Assembly (NCBI RefSeq): GCF_021018805.1
Contig: NW_026960613.1
Coordinates: 682,001-746,000 of the forward strand
Direction of reading: 5' to 3'
DNA length: 64,000 nt
DNA from: Prinia subflava
Taxonomy: Eukaryota; Chordata; Aves; Passeriformes; Cisticolidae
The position numbers were made by a program, and so were the translations under genes. This document shows, piece after piece, positions 22,323 through 32,791 of the stretch. Under the pieces are notes generated by a model. That model did no database searches. It had not been told where the DNA came from and saw only the letters and a list, made by a program, of their open reading frames with translations. The number at the start of each line of letters is the position of its first letter. Positions within the stretch are counted from its first letter, which is position 1.

Positions 22323-22608
22323 TCTTGAAAAGCAATTTCTGTGTCAACATGCCACAGAAATGAGAGGGAACCCCTGAAAATCTGAAGAGCTTGACAGGCC
22401 AGCTGAAGTGTCTTTGCACCAATGCACACTGCATAGCAAACATGTAAGAGGAGTTAGAAAACATGATGCACTTAGAAAACTATGACCTAATTGCTATCAC
22501 AGAAACATGGTAGGATGAATCACACAAGTGGAGCACTGCAATTGAGGGCTACAAGCTTTTCAGAGGAGGCTGGGAAGGAGAGGTGGGTGTGTTGCCCTCT
22601 ATGGTAAA

Positions 22609-23299
22609 TGTGAAAAATGCGAAATGATTAATTCATGTTCTTATAGTTAATGAAATATTATTGAAAACTATAAAACTGTATATATGTGTGTGTTGTATGA
22701 AAATGTAAGTTTCAGGACACCTTGTAACATTTTGTTAAACCAAAATTATGAAAAGGCAGGCACCACCCCAGAAACTCACATTCAGAAATAGACAAAAGGT
22801 TTACGGAAACCGGCAGTCTCCTCGAGCACCAGGAGGAGACCCATCAAGATAAGGCGGCAGAACCATCAACGGTTCCCGACTACACCCTCTCCGATCATCA
22901 AGCCTCATCATCCATATCTCGACCATTCATCAGCCATAAGGATCTATAGAAACTGGACATTAACATATGAACTGAGAGAAAGAACTCTTTCCAGCCTGGT
23001 CAGAGACACCCTTGGATTTGAATAGCTAGCTGGGAAACAAAGGGAAATATGGGGAAATATTGCCGAGGGCAGAATAAAGTGTATAAAAACTAAGCTCCGA
23101 ACTGGGCAAATTTGTGAACCAAAGGGGAGGCAGCAGACGGCCAAGTTCTGTGTCTCACTGTTAACCCTTGGCATTTTCCCGGGAAAAAGACTGTCAAGTA
23201 TCTCCACTGTTGGTGGGTTTACCGAAATTCTGTAATTCTATCTTTGTTAATAAACCAAATTATTATTTTAATTGGAATATCGTATTGGCATTTATAACA
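22609..23299 (+). repeat. Solo LTR of the gamma-like family, TSD GTAAA/GTAAG
   Basis: 691 bp with the same TGTGAAAAATG start and TTTATAACA end as the provirus LTRs only about 680 bp upstream, but clearly more diverged. Flanks GTAAA (22604-22608) and GTAAG (23300-23304) match at four of five positions. It serves as an outgroup for judging which LTR bases of the provirus are ancestral. Confidence 0.9.
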
Positions 23300-23429
23300 G
23301 TAAGGAATGGATGGATTGTGAAGAGATGCCTCTCAGAAACAGCCACAAAACAGGTTGAGAGTTTGTGGGTAAAAATCAAGGACCAGACCAATAAAGGACA
23401 CCTTATGGTTGAGGTCTACTATAGGCCAC

Positions 23430-25841
23430 TGTGTTGGTTTAGCAGAGATGGTAAAAACTAATTAGTGACTCCTGAAATTGGCAACCAGATTAGCCAATTA
23501 AATATAGGTATACACCTCTGGGTCACACAGCCTTAAATCAGGAGTATCTGGGGAAGTTCGCTCTCTTTTCGGCGGGCTACAAGGTAATATCGCAGGCAGC
23601 CCAGGGGGCCCGTTCCAGGCCCCGCCGTCCCTGGGCAGACGGGCCCGGGCCCTGGCTGGGCGTCCGGGACCCGCTGCCCGCGGGGGGAGCGGCCCGGGGC
23701 TAGCTGGGTCCTCTTCTCTTCCCCGGCTGCCGGGGGAGGCTACAGTTCGGCAGTGCTGGCCGTGCGCCCGAGGCCATGGCAGCCCACAGGGAGGGGTCGG
23801 TCCTGGCTGGGCCGTGTCCCGGCTGGGCCGTGTCCCAGCCGGGCCATGCCCCGGCCCTGCCGGCGCCATTAGCCCGGGGAAGGATGAGATCTTTCTCCTC
23901 CTTCCCCCCCCTCCCCCCCTCCCCCCCGGGCCTCAGGGAGCAGCTCTGAGCGGGCACACGCTATAAGATCTCGAGGGGTAGAGGGGAAGACGTTTACCAA
24001 CCTTCCCCATCGGCACAGCCGCCGTGCAGTCAGAGCTGCAGCCCAGCAGAGAGCACATGACCACTGCAAGCCTGGGCAAGAATGTTAACTCTTTCCTAAC
24101 ACAGACTGAGACCTTTTTAAAACTCTAACCCTTCTCAGAGAGAAAGAAAAAGCCAAATTGGAGATATTTAAAGAGACAGTATGAAGATACCAGAGTCAGT
24201 AAAAAGAGTGACCCCTTAAGTGGAAGAGATGACAAGTTGCTTTGGTCCTAAGCTGAAAATCTCCTATGAGTTGTGGTAACAGGCTGTAATATGAATATAC
24301 TAGAGTATTCCTTTAAATCGTGGTGTGAAATACAAAGTTATGTTTCGTGTCAGGGAAATGAAGAAAATCTGTGTAATTGTAGTTGTGGAACACGGCCATG
24401 GGGCAGTTATAAAGATGAGTTCTAATAAAAAACTGAGGAAAGCATGGAAGGAAGTTTTTGAATCTTTTGCTTGCAATTACCTATTATAAGTCTCAAGCTA
24501 TTCTGTAATAAGTGTCTTTTAATTATAACCTTAGAAGCTTGCTTTGTATTAAAGAATTTTTAACTGTAGTTTTAGATTGTAAAAAGGCTTTTAGACAAAA
24601 GAAGGAAGTAAGAAGGGGGCCCAGGCCTTCACAGAAGGTAGGAAAACATCCTAGACACGAAAACAAGACTTCAGCTCACTGATTTATGGCTTCTGAAAAA
24701 GGAAACTGGACATCACTATCAAAGATTGATGGACCTAGAAAATAGAAATGAGACCCCCACATCTGGAAGCCAAACCCCACCATCTGGAAAAACATATCCT
24801 GGATGTACATCCTGGAGTATTGAAATATTGAAATAGATCACAATAGTCTATAAAATTATACAGGACAATCTATAGATTTATAGCTGTTAAGTATTAAATT
24901 GTGACGTTAAAACTAGAAATAGAAACTGCTGAGAAAGCTTATGAATATGCATGAATATAACAAATAAAATACCGGCAAGTCCAGCAATCGGTGTGCAGTT
25001 GGAAGGGAAAACCCCTACCACTGTACCCAGTGCTGCCTTTGCTCACACTTTACCATATTAATTAATTAATTATTAAATTGCTGCTTGATATATTTGCCAT
25101 GTCAAGCGTCTCATTTCTAACAGTGGACAACATAAATTGGGGAGATGATTTGTGGATTTTTGAGCAAAGGTATCTGTGATTTACTAAGTGAATATTGAAT
25201 TAGAAGCTGTGATCTGGTGATCCCATAAGATGTTTGAACAGAGACATGAGAAGAAGCCCTCTGCACCAGTGAAGAAGTGAGAAAATATCTCTGTTCCCTG
25301 AGATGAAGAATCCTTTGCCTTTGAGTTGTGCATCTTTAAAATGTGACACCCCAGTATGTGTGTGAGTCCACGGCCCATATGTAGTCATGAGAAAGGCTAC
25401 GTGATATGAGAGGTCTACAACTGTGGAAGTTCCGGGGCGAGCTGCTTTTGTGAGAGTTGGAAGCCACAAGCAGCCTGTTTCTCTTGTGGAAAGTTACCAA
25501 AACAAAACATGAGACACTTCTCTCTCTCAAAGACTGAATGAAAGACTATTTTATAAGTGGTACTGACTTGGAGTTCTGAATTTTGCCTCTTTACATTCTT
25601 TGTGAGAAAATTAACATTTTGTGGTGGGAGAAGGGGTTGTTTTAGAAGTTTCTTTTTTTTTTTTTTTTTTTTTCTTTTCTTATTTTCTCCTTCTTAGTGT
25701 GTGTTAATAAAATCTATCTGTTTACCTTAAGTTAGGCCTGTTTTGCCTTTTTCTCCCTAATCCTATCTCACAGCAAGAAAGATATTTGGACCACTACACT
25801 AAATTTAGTAAACAGAAACAGGTGAACGTGAAACCACTACA
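23430..25841 (+). repeat. Long LTR-G (2.4 kb), TSD GCCAC/GCCGC, with CpG-rich block
   Basis: Begins TGTGTTGGTTTAGC, ends ACCACTACA and interrupts a CR1. Flanks GCCAC (23425-23429) and GCCGC (25842-25846) match at four of five positions. Late sequence (AATAAAATCTATC near 25705, then GCCTGTTTTGCC and CCTATCTCACAG) parallels the end of the LTR at 55532-56884, so both belong to one long-LTR group. 23560-23960 is strongly GC- and CpG-rich. A LTR-end-like CTAACA near 25120 hints that another element is nested inside. Antisense open frames in the GC block are not supported as genes. Confidence 0.65.
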
Positions 25842-26366
25842 GCCGCCCAATCAAGGGGAGCCTGTTGACGAGGCCTTCTTGCTCCAGCTACAGGAAACAT
25901 AACGCTCACAGGCTCTTGCCCTGAGGGAAGATTTCAGCCACACGGACATCTGCTGGGAAAGCAATACAGTTGGCTGTAAGCAATACAGGAGACTCCTGGA
26001 GTGTGTAGAGGACAACTTCCTGGCCCAGGTATTAGACAAACCAACCTGAGGTGAGGCATTACTGGACCTAGTACTCAGAAAAGCAGATGAGCTCATTAAA
26101 GGAGTTAAGATTGGAGGCAGCCTGGGCTGTAGCAACAATGCCCTGGTTGAGCTTGTGATCTCAAGGAGTGTGAGGCTGGTCAGAAGCAAAGTTAGGACCC
26201 TGAACTTTGGAAAACTTCCAGATGTTTAAGGAGTTGGTGAATGAGATCCCCTGGGAAACTGTCCTTAAGAACAGAGGGGCTGACTAGAGCTGGCAGCTCT
26301 TAAAGGCCACTTTTCTCAGAAGGAAAGAGCTCTCATTGTGGTGTGTAGGAAATCGAGCAAGGCAGG

Positions 26367-26905
26367 TGTAGTGGGTAGACCCTGGCTGGATGGCAGACAC
26401 CCACCAAACCCTCCCTATCACTCCCTTTCTCAGCTGGGCAGAGGAGAGAAAATAGAACAAAAGGTTCATAAGGTGAGACAAGGACACAGAGAGCTCAGTC
26501 ACTGATTACCAACATGAGCAGAACAGACTCAAATTAGAGATATTAATTTAATTTATTACTAACAAAATCAGAGCAGGATAATGAGAAGTAAAATAAGATG
26601 TTAAAAACACCTTCCCCACACCCCTCCCTGCTTCCCAAGATCCACCTCCTGCTCCCAAGTGGTACAGAGAGATGGAGAACAGGGATTACAGTCAGTTCAT
26701 CACAAGTTGTTTCTGCTGCTGCTCAGGTAGACGAGTCCTTCCCCTGCTCCAGCATGTGGTCCCTCCCACGGGAGACAGTTCTCCACAAATTTCTCCAATG
26801 TAAGTCCATCCCACGGGCAAGAATTCTCCACAAAGTGCTGCAACATGGGTCACTCTTCCACAGGGTGGAGTCCGCATCCCTGTGGTCTTCCAAGGACAAT
26901 CTTAG
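26367..26905 (-). repeat. LTR-B fragment, minus orientation
   Basis: Starts TGTAGTGGGTAGACCC on the plus strand and aligns with about the first half of the minus-oriented copy at 7501-8540, including the ACTAACAAAATCAGAG segment. It breaks off near 26905. A short unassigned stretch (26906-27143) ending in a purine-rich tract, GAGGAGAGGGGTGGAA, follows. Confidence 0.65.
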
Positions 26906-27143
26906 AGAGCAGAATGATCATGGGGAGATTTTGTAGTAATTCTGGTGAAGGGACAAGGGGTGAATTTTGTGTAATTTTTTCACTTTGGTTCTGCATTGTG
27001 ATAATGTTATTTTGATTTTTGTGGGGGGAATTTTTGTCTAGCTTTCTTTGGTTGGTTTTGTTGATGTGAGAACAGGTTATGTGATGAATGTGGATTGTAG
27101 TGATAATTCTTAAATACGTAATCCACAGAGGAGAGGGGTGGAA

Positions 27144-28247
27144 TGTATTTGGTTTGCATTGCTAGGTTTTGGTAGCAGAGGGGGCTACAGGGGTGGCTTC
27201 TGTGAGGATTTGCCAGAAGCTCCCTCCATTTCCAGCAGAGCCAATACCAGCCAACTCCAAGATGGATGTGCTGCTAAAAAGGCTGGGCCAATTAGAAATG
27301 GTGGTAATGCCTCTGATAACATATTTAAGAAGAAGGGGAAAAAAGTTATTGTGCAGATGTAATTGCAGCCAGAGAAGAGAGGAGTGAGAATATGTGAGAC
27401 GAACAGCTCTGCAGACACCCTGGTCAGTGCAGGAGGGACAGGAGGTGCTCCAGGTGCTGGAGCTGAGATTTCTCTGCAGCCCATAGTACAGACCATGGTG
27501 AAGCAGGCTGTCCCTCTGCAGCCCATGGAGGATCCTGGGGGTGCAGAGATCCGCCTGCAGCCCATGGAGGAGACCCATGCCAGAGCAGGCAAATGCCTGA
27601 AAGAAGGCTGTGAATCTGTAGGAAACCTGTGCTGGAGCAGGGTCCTGGTGGGGACCTGCAGACCCATGGAGAGAGGAGCCGACACTGGAGCAGGTTTCCT
27701 GGTAGGACTTGTGATCCTGTGGGGAACCCATGCTGGAGCAGCCTGTTCCTGAAGGACTGCAGCCCATGGAAAGGGACCCACATTGCAGCAGTTTGGGGAG
27801 GACCGTTGCCCATGGGATGGACTCATGTTGGAGAAGTTCGTGGAGAACTTTCTCCCATGGGAGGGATCTCATGCTGGAGCAGAGGAACGACTCCTCCCTG
27901 AGCAGCAGTAGAAACAACCTGTGATGAACTGACAGTAACCCCCATTCCCTGTCTCCCTGTGCTGCTGGGGAGGAGGAAGAAGAGCTGGGAAGGAGAAGAG
28001 GTGGGGGGAAGGTGTTTTTAAGGGTTTATTTTACTTCTCATCATCTTGCTATCTGTTAGCAATAAATTCAATTAATATCTTTAATTTGAGCCTGTTGTGC
28101 CAGTGACAGCGTTTGGTGAGTGATCTCTGTCCTTATCTAACCTCATGAACCTTTTGTCATATTTTCTCCTCCCAGTCCAGCTCCTGAGGGGAGTGATAGA
28201 GTGGGTTTGGAGGGTGCTTGGCATCCAGACAGGGTCTACCCCATACA
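27144..28247 (+). repeat. LTR-B, plus orientation
   Basis: Starts TGTATTTGGTTTGC and ends CTACCCCATACA. A polypurine-like tract directly precedes it, as expected for a 3' LTR. It contains an AATAAA near 28059-28064 and several degenerate CTGCAGCCCATGG repeats between 27470 and 27770. L-type protease sequence follows immediately, so the element is either inserted in, or recombined with, L-type copy 2. Confidence 0.7.
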
Positions 28248-28563
28248 GTCTTTTTTGATGCTGAAACCTGGGATCTGGGTCTCTGAAGTCACAGGAGGAT
28301 GCCAAGAGTTGTCTGTATTAGAGGCCAAGGTGAGTTTAAAAGGGGACAAGTGGGAAAAGTACCCCATTGTGACTGGCCCAGGGACCCCTTGTATCCTTGG
28401 CATTGACTACCTCAGGAGAGGGTACTTCAAGGATCCAAAAGGGTATCAATGGGCTTTTGGTGTAGCTACGGTGAATACAGAAAAGATCAAACAGTTATCC
28501 ACCCTGCCTGGCCTCTCAGAAGATCCCTTCATCATGGGATTGCTGCAAGGTGAAGACCAGTAG
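28248..28563 (+). pseudogene. pro: L-type ERV copy 2: protease, N-terminus missing
   Basis: Open from 28201 to 28563, with protease similarity from about 28290. It aligns with 34920-35190 of the full-length element, including the ILGIDYLR segment. The active-site DTG lies before the LTR-B junction and is absent. TAG at 28561 ends the frame. Confidence 0.75.
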
Positions 28564-30380
28564 GTGACAATTGCTACCACAAAGGTGCACCAGTGGCAAT
28601 ATAGCACCGAGTCTCCGTAATTGCCATCCATAAACTAATTAATCAACTGGAAAGCCAAGGAGTGATCAGCAGGATCCACTCACCCTTTAACAGCCCCATA
28701 TGGCCAGTACAAAAGTCTAATGGAGAATGGAGGCTGACAGTACACTATCAAGGCCTGAATGAAGTTATGCCACCTCTGAGTGCTGCCATAGCAGACATGT
28801 TGGAACTCAAATATGGACTGGAGTCAAAGGCAGCCAAATGGTGCCACAATTGATATTGCTAATGCATTTTTCTCAATTCCTCTGTAAGCAGCGTGCAGGC
28901 CACAGTTTGCTTTCACTTGTAGGGGTGTCCAGTACACCTGGAATTGACTGCCCCAGAGGTGGAAACACAGTCCCAATATTTGCCATGGATTGATCCAGAT
29001 TGCACTGGAACAGGGTGAAGCCCCGAAATCCCTGCAATACATTGATGATATGACTGTGTAGGGTAATACCGCAGAAGTTTTTGAGAAAGGGAAGAAAATA
29101 ATCCAAATTCTTCTGAAAGCTGGTCTTCCCATTAAAAAAAAGTAAAGGGATCTGCACAAGAGATCCAGTTCTTGGGAATAAAATGGCAGGATGGACACCA
29201 TCACGCGCCTATGGAGATGGTTAACAAAATAGCAGCTGTGTCTCCACTGGCTAACAAGAAGGAAACAAAAGATTTCTTAGGCCTTGTGGGTTTCTGGAAA
29301 ATGCATATTTCAGGTTATAGCTAGCTTCTTAGTCCCTCTATCGAGTGACCCAAAAGAACCATTTTGAGTGGGGCCCTGAGCAACAAGAGGCCTTTGAGCA
29401 GCTCAAACAGGAAATACCCCATGCGGTAGCTCTTGGGCCTGTTCAGACAGGCCTCGCTGTGCAAAATGTACTCTACACTGCAGCTGGGGAGCAAGGCCTC
29501 ACCTTGAGCCTCTGACAAAAGACCTCAGGAGAAACCCGAGGTTGACCATCAGGGTTTTGGAGCCAGGGTTACCAAGGATAAGAAGCTCCCTGTACTCCAA
29601 CTGAAGAGATATTAGCAGCCTATGAGGGGGTTCAAGGCACCTCAGAAGTGGTTGGGACAGAAGCGTGTCTCCTCTTGGCACCACGATTGTCCGTGCTACA
29701 CTGGATGTTCAAAGGAAACATCCCCTCAACACATCATGCAACCAGCATTACATGGAGTAAGTGGGGTAGCATTGATTACACAGTGAGCTCGACTGGGGAA
29801 ACCCAATTGCCCAGGAATCCTGGAAGAGAAAATGGACTGGCCAGAAGGCAGAGATTTTGAAGCATTGCCTGAGGAGGTAGCTCATGTCTAAGAAGCACTA
29901 CCACATAACGAGTTAGCAGAAAATGGAAGAGGCTATGCTCTGTTTACTGATGTATCCTGCCATGTGATAGGAAACCATCAGAGGTGGAAAACTGCTGTGT
30001 GGAGTCCCACACGATAAGTCATTGAGGCTGCTGAAGGGGAAGGTGAATCAAGTCAATTTGCAGAGGTGAAAACCATTCAACTAGCCCTAGGGATTGATGA
30101 GCGAGAAAAGTAGCCTGCACTCGATCTCTATACTGACTCTTGGATGGTGGCTAATGCCCTATAGGGGTGGCTGCAGCAATGGAAGAAGATCAATTTGCAA
30201 CGCAGTGGTAAACCCATCTGGGCTGCTGCATTGTGGCAGGACATTGCTGCACAGGTAGAAAACATGGCTGTAAAGGTACATCATGTAGATGGTCAACTGC
30301 CCTAAGATCATGCCACTGAAAAGCATCCAATAAATAAACAGGTGGATAAGGCTGCCAAGACTGGAATAGTTCAGGCTGAC
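28564..30380 (+). pseudogene. pol: L-type ERV copy 2: RT and RNase H
   Basis: RT begins near 28640. 28662-28853 carries the fingers, and the palm motif YIDD is preserved at about 29038-29049 but followed by a stop. The thumb/connection runs to about 29900. RNase H starts with a TD motif near 29945 and continues to about 30360. Multiple frameshifts and stops are present. The whole aligns colinearly with the full-length copy at 35300-37040, which supports each assignment. Confidence 0.8.
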
Positions 30381-30987
30381 TGTCTTGGGTTGAAAAATGT
30401 AACCAAAAATGAGTATTCTATTTTCATCTGTTGAAACCATTTGGAAGATATTGTTCTTTATCTCTTGCAACTCTAGGGGTGGAAAGAGGGTGGATGCCTT
30501 CTGTTAATGGGACACCTGATAACACCAGATAAGGCAGTGCCTTCTTATCGTTTCCTCCACCCATCCTCCTCCGAGGGATATCACCTGTGAATGGGCCATT
30601 TAAGGCTTCTCACATGACTGATAACATTACTTCATTCCATTGTGAGATGCTCCACCCAGTGGGAGGAGCCAAAGCCTTTCCACTGGGATAAAACCAGCAA
30701 TCCCAAACACCAAGGGAGCCTGTTTCCACTGGACCCTTTCTTGTGGGTGATCTCTACTCCAACGGAGCCACATCTGTCACTCCAGGAGGACTTATTTTTG
30801 ACTGCTTCCAACACCCTGACCAACAGGGTGTCAGGTTTGCATTCTGACTCTGTCAGTGATCCTTTGTACTATTGCATTTATCTTATTTTATTTTATGTTT
30901 ACACTTTTTTGTTGTTTGTTTCTTCTCTCTCTATTAAATTGTATTTCTGACTTGGAGTCTCACTGGTTTTGCTTTCAAACCAGCACA
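30381..30987 (+). repeat. Solo LTR-D, short variant
   Basis: Starts TGTCTTGGGTTG and ends CAAACCAGCACA. Its first 350 bp align with the LTR at 57500-58260, while the end differs. It separates RNase H from integrase of L-type copy 2. Flanks CTGAC and TTCAC match at three of five positions, consistent with an aged duplication. Confidence 0.7.
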
Positions 30988-31921
30988 TTCACCTAGACTG
31001 GGAGCAAAAGGGTGAGCTATTTATTGCCCAATGGGCTCATGAAACATCAAGGCATCTAGGAAGTGATGCTACATACAGATGGGCTTGTGACCAAGGGGTG
31101 GACCTGACCATGGAGGCCATCACACAGGTTATTCACAAATGTGAAACGTGCTGCAATCAAGCAAGCCATGTGAGTATAATCTTCTTGGAACAGAGGGCAG
31201 TGGCTGGGTTTCCGATATGGTGAGGCCTGGAAAATTGACTATATTGGACCACTGCCATGAACATGCCAAGGCAAGAGCTACATACCATGGTGGAGGCATC
31301 TACTGGTTGGCTGGAAACACACCCTGTAAATGATGCTGCTGCTCAAAACATCATCTTGGGTCTTAAAAGAAACATTTTGTGGTGACATGGTACCCCAGAG
31401 AGAACTGAATCACACAATGGGACTCATTTTCAAAATAACCTCATAAACTCTTTGGCAAAGAAACATAGTATTGAGTGGATATATCATATCCCTTACCACC
31501 CACAAGCCTCTGGAAAGATTGAGAGGTATAATGAACTGCTGAAGACTATGTTGAGACTACTGAGCAATGGGGCATGGAAGCACTGGGATGCAAATTTAGC
31601 AGAAGCCACTGCGCTGGTTAACACCAGAGGATCTGCTAACTTCCCTGGTCCTGCCCAAACAAAACTCAGAGACGCTGTGGGAGGAGATAAGGTCCCTGTA
31701 GTGCAAGTAGCAAAATGACTGAAGAAGTGGGTGTGGATTTCTCTTCCCATGGGAAAAGACAGACCCATTCATGGGACTGTCTATGCCCAAGGACCAGGGT
31801 GTACTTCGTGGGTAATGCAGAAGGGAGGGGAGACCTGGTGAGTGCCTAAGGGAGATTTAACCTTGGGGGAAAAATTATCTCTGGTGTGAGTTTTATGTGG
31901 CAGGAAGTAAAATAGCAGGAA
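30988..31921 (+). pseudogene. pol: L-type ERV copy 2: integrase, catalytic Asp replaced by His
   Basis: The zinc-binding domain is open at 30969-31223 (WAHETSRH then CETC). The first catalytic Asp is near 31237 (IDYIG). The second motif reads ESHNG near 31406-31420, where the full-length copy has Asp, so the active site is lost. Glu is in GKIERYN near 31520. The open piece 31452-31718 covers the C-terminal half. A stop follows at 31716-31718. Similarity runs to about 31921. Confidence 0.8.
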
Positions 31922-32155
31922 TGACATTAAAACAACGGGACTAAAAGTCAAAGGGTGGTTAATTAGGGGTAATAGTATGAACAATGTATCTCGCTCAACA
32001 TTTGCTATGCTTGCAAGAGCAGGCAAGGCCATTGCTTGCAAAAGTAAGATGAAAAGAATGCAATGCTAGCGGATAAGAAAGAAACTGTCTGCTTGAGGCA
32101 GTGATAAGAAACTGTTATGACCAAGACTAGCCTTGCAGCTAAAACTGTGACCAAG

Positions 32156-32691
32156 TGTCCTGGGGTGACAGGACATTTTCATGCTTTGTATCCCAAATCG
32201 TGTGTTTCTGTTCCCATGATCTCAGTTTGTTTTGTCTATAGCGAAGCCCCTCCCCCAGCTGCTTGCTTTTGGCTTGCTTGCTGCTAGCTTAGGCTCGCTT
32301 TGCTGGCTTTGCTCTCTTGCTTTCTGCTTTTTTGCTTGCTTTTTGCCATTTTTCTGCTTTTGTTTTTCCCCTTCTTTCCTTCCTCCCCTTCCCTGAAGAC
32401 ATCGGACCTGCTTTGGGCCCTGATTTGGGAACGTCAAGGGACCCCCCCCCCGGAGTCTGCACCTGAGAGAAGCTTTGGCACCCTCCCCAGCAGAGACTGC
32501 TCACCCTCTCTTGGACTGGTGAACACATTTCTTGTCATCTCAGACTGTTTTTCTTGTGTTGGGGAGTGTTTTTTTGTTGTTTCTTAATAAACAAGTTTTT
32601 TCCACTTTTCCTCTGAGGAAATTCCTCCCGAACCCGGTGGTGGGGGAGGGAGTTGTGGAGATTTTCCCCTAATTTGTCCTAAACCAGGACA
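32156..32691 (+). repeat. 5' LTR of the tRNA-Ile-primed element
   Basis: 536 bp, starting TGTCCTG and ending CAGGACA, a perfect 7 bp terminal inverted repeat. A second CAGGACA at 32169-32175 makes a hairpin with the first 7 bases. It has a pyrimidine-rich (GCTTGCT)n-like tract at 32255-32400 and AATAAA at 32586-32591. Confidence 0.95.
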
Positions 32692-32699
32692 AACATTTT

Positions 32700-32717
32700 T
32701 GGTGGCCCGTACGGGGA
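32700..32717 (+). promoter_or_regulatory. Primer binding site matching tRNA-Ile
   Basis: TGGTGGCCCGTACGGGGA begins eight bases after the LTR. It is complementary to the 3' end of vertebrate tRNA-Ile(AAU) including CCA, from my knowledge of that tRNA; all 18 positions agree. Confidence 0.8.
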
Positions 32718-32791
32718 GATCGACCATACAAAGTGGAAAAAACTTTATTCTAATAATATTTTGGTTTCTGTTGTTTTGTGGGCATATTGGT

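Larger units (their letters stand above)
22369..26366 (+). mobile_element. CR1 LINE: ORF2 endonuclease region, split by two LTRs
   Basis: Three plus-strand pieces join: 22369-22608, 23305-23429 and 25847-26366. The first has the start of the endonuclease (LTGQLKCLCTN, then AITETW with the metal-binding Glu). The second continues it, and the third carries the catalytic region (REDFSHTDICWE, then LLDLVL and NNALVELVI). Several stops are present. Clean joining across both inserts shows that the LTRs landed in a pre-existing CR1. Confidence 0.8.

Noticed and set aside
23498..24069. Overlapping Pro/Gly/Arg-rich minus-strand open frames
   Set aside because: They are produced by the GC-rich block of a long LTR; several frames are open at once, which indicates composition rather than coding.
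27162..27917. 251-codon minus-strand open frame, rich in Leu, Ser and HGLQ repeats
   Set aside because: It lies entirely inside plus-oriented LTR-B, antisense to it, and its repeats are the CTGCAGCCCATGG array read backwards. The other LTR-B copies do not keep the same frame intact. Such frames are often mis-annotated in birds.
32222..32528. Lys/Ala/Gln-rich minus-strand open frames, present again at 38193-38499
   Set aside because: They are the antisense of the pyrimidine-rich tract in the two LTRs of the tRNA-Ile-primed element. The duplication simply reflects two LTRs.
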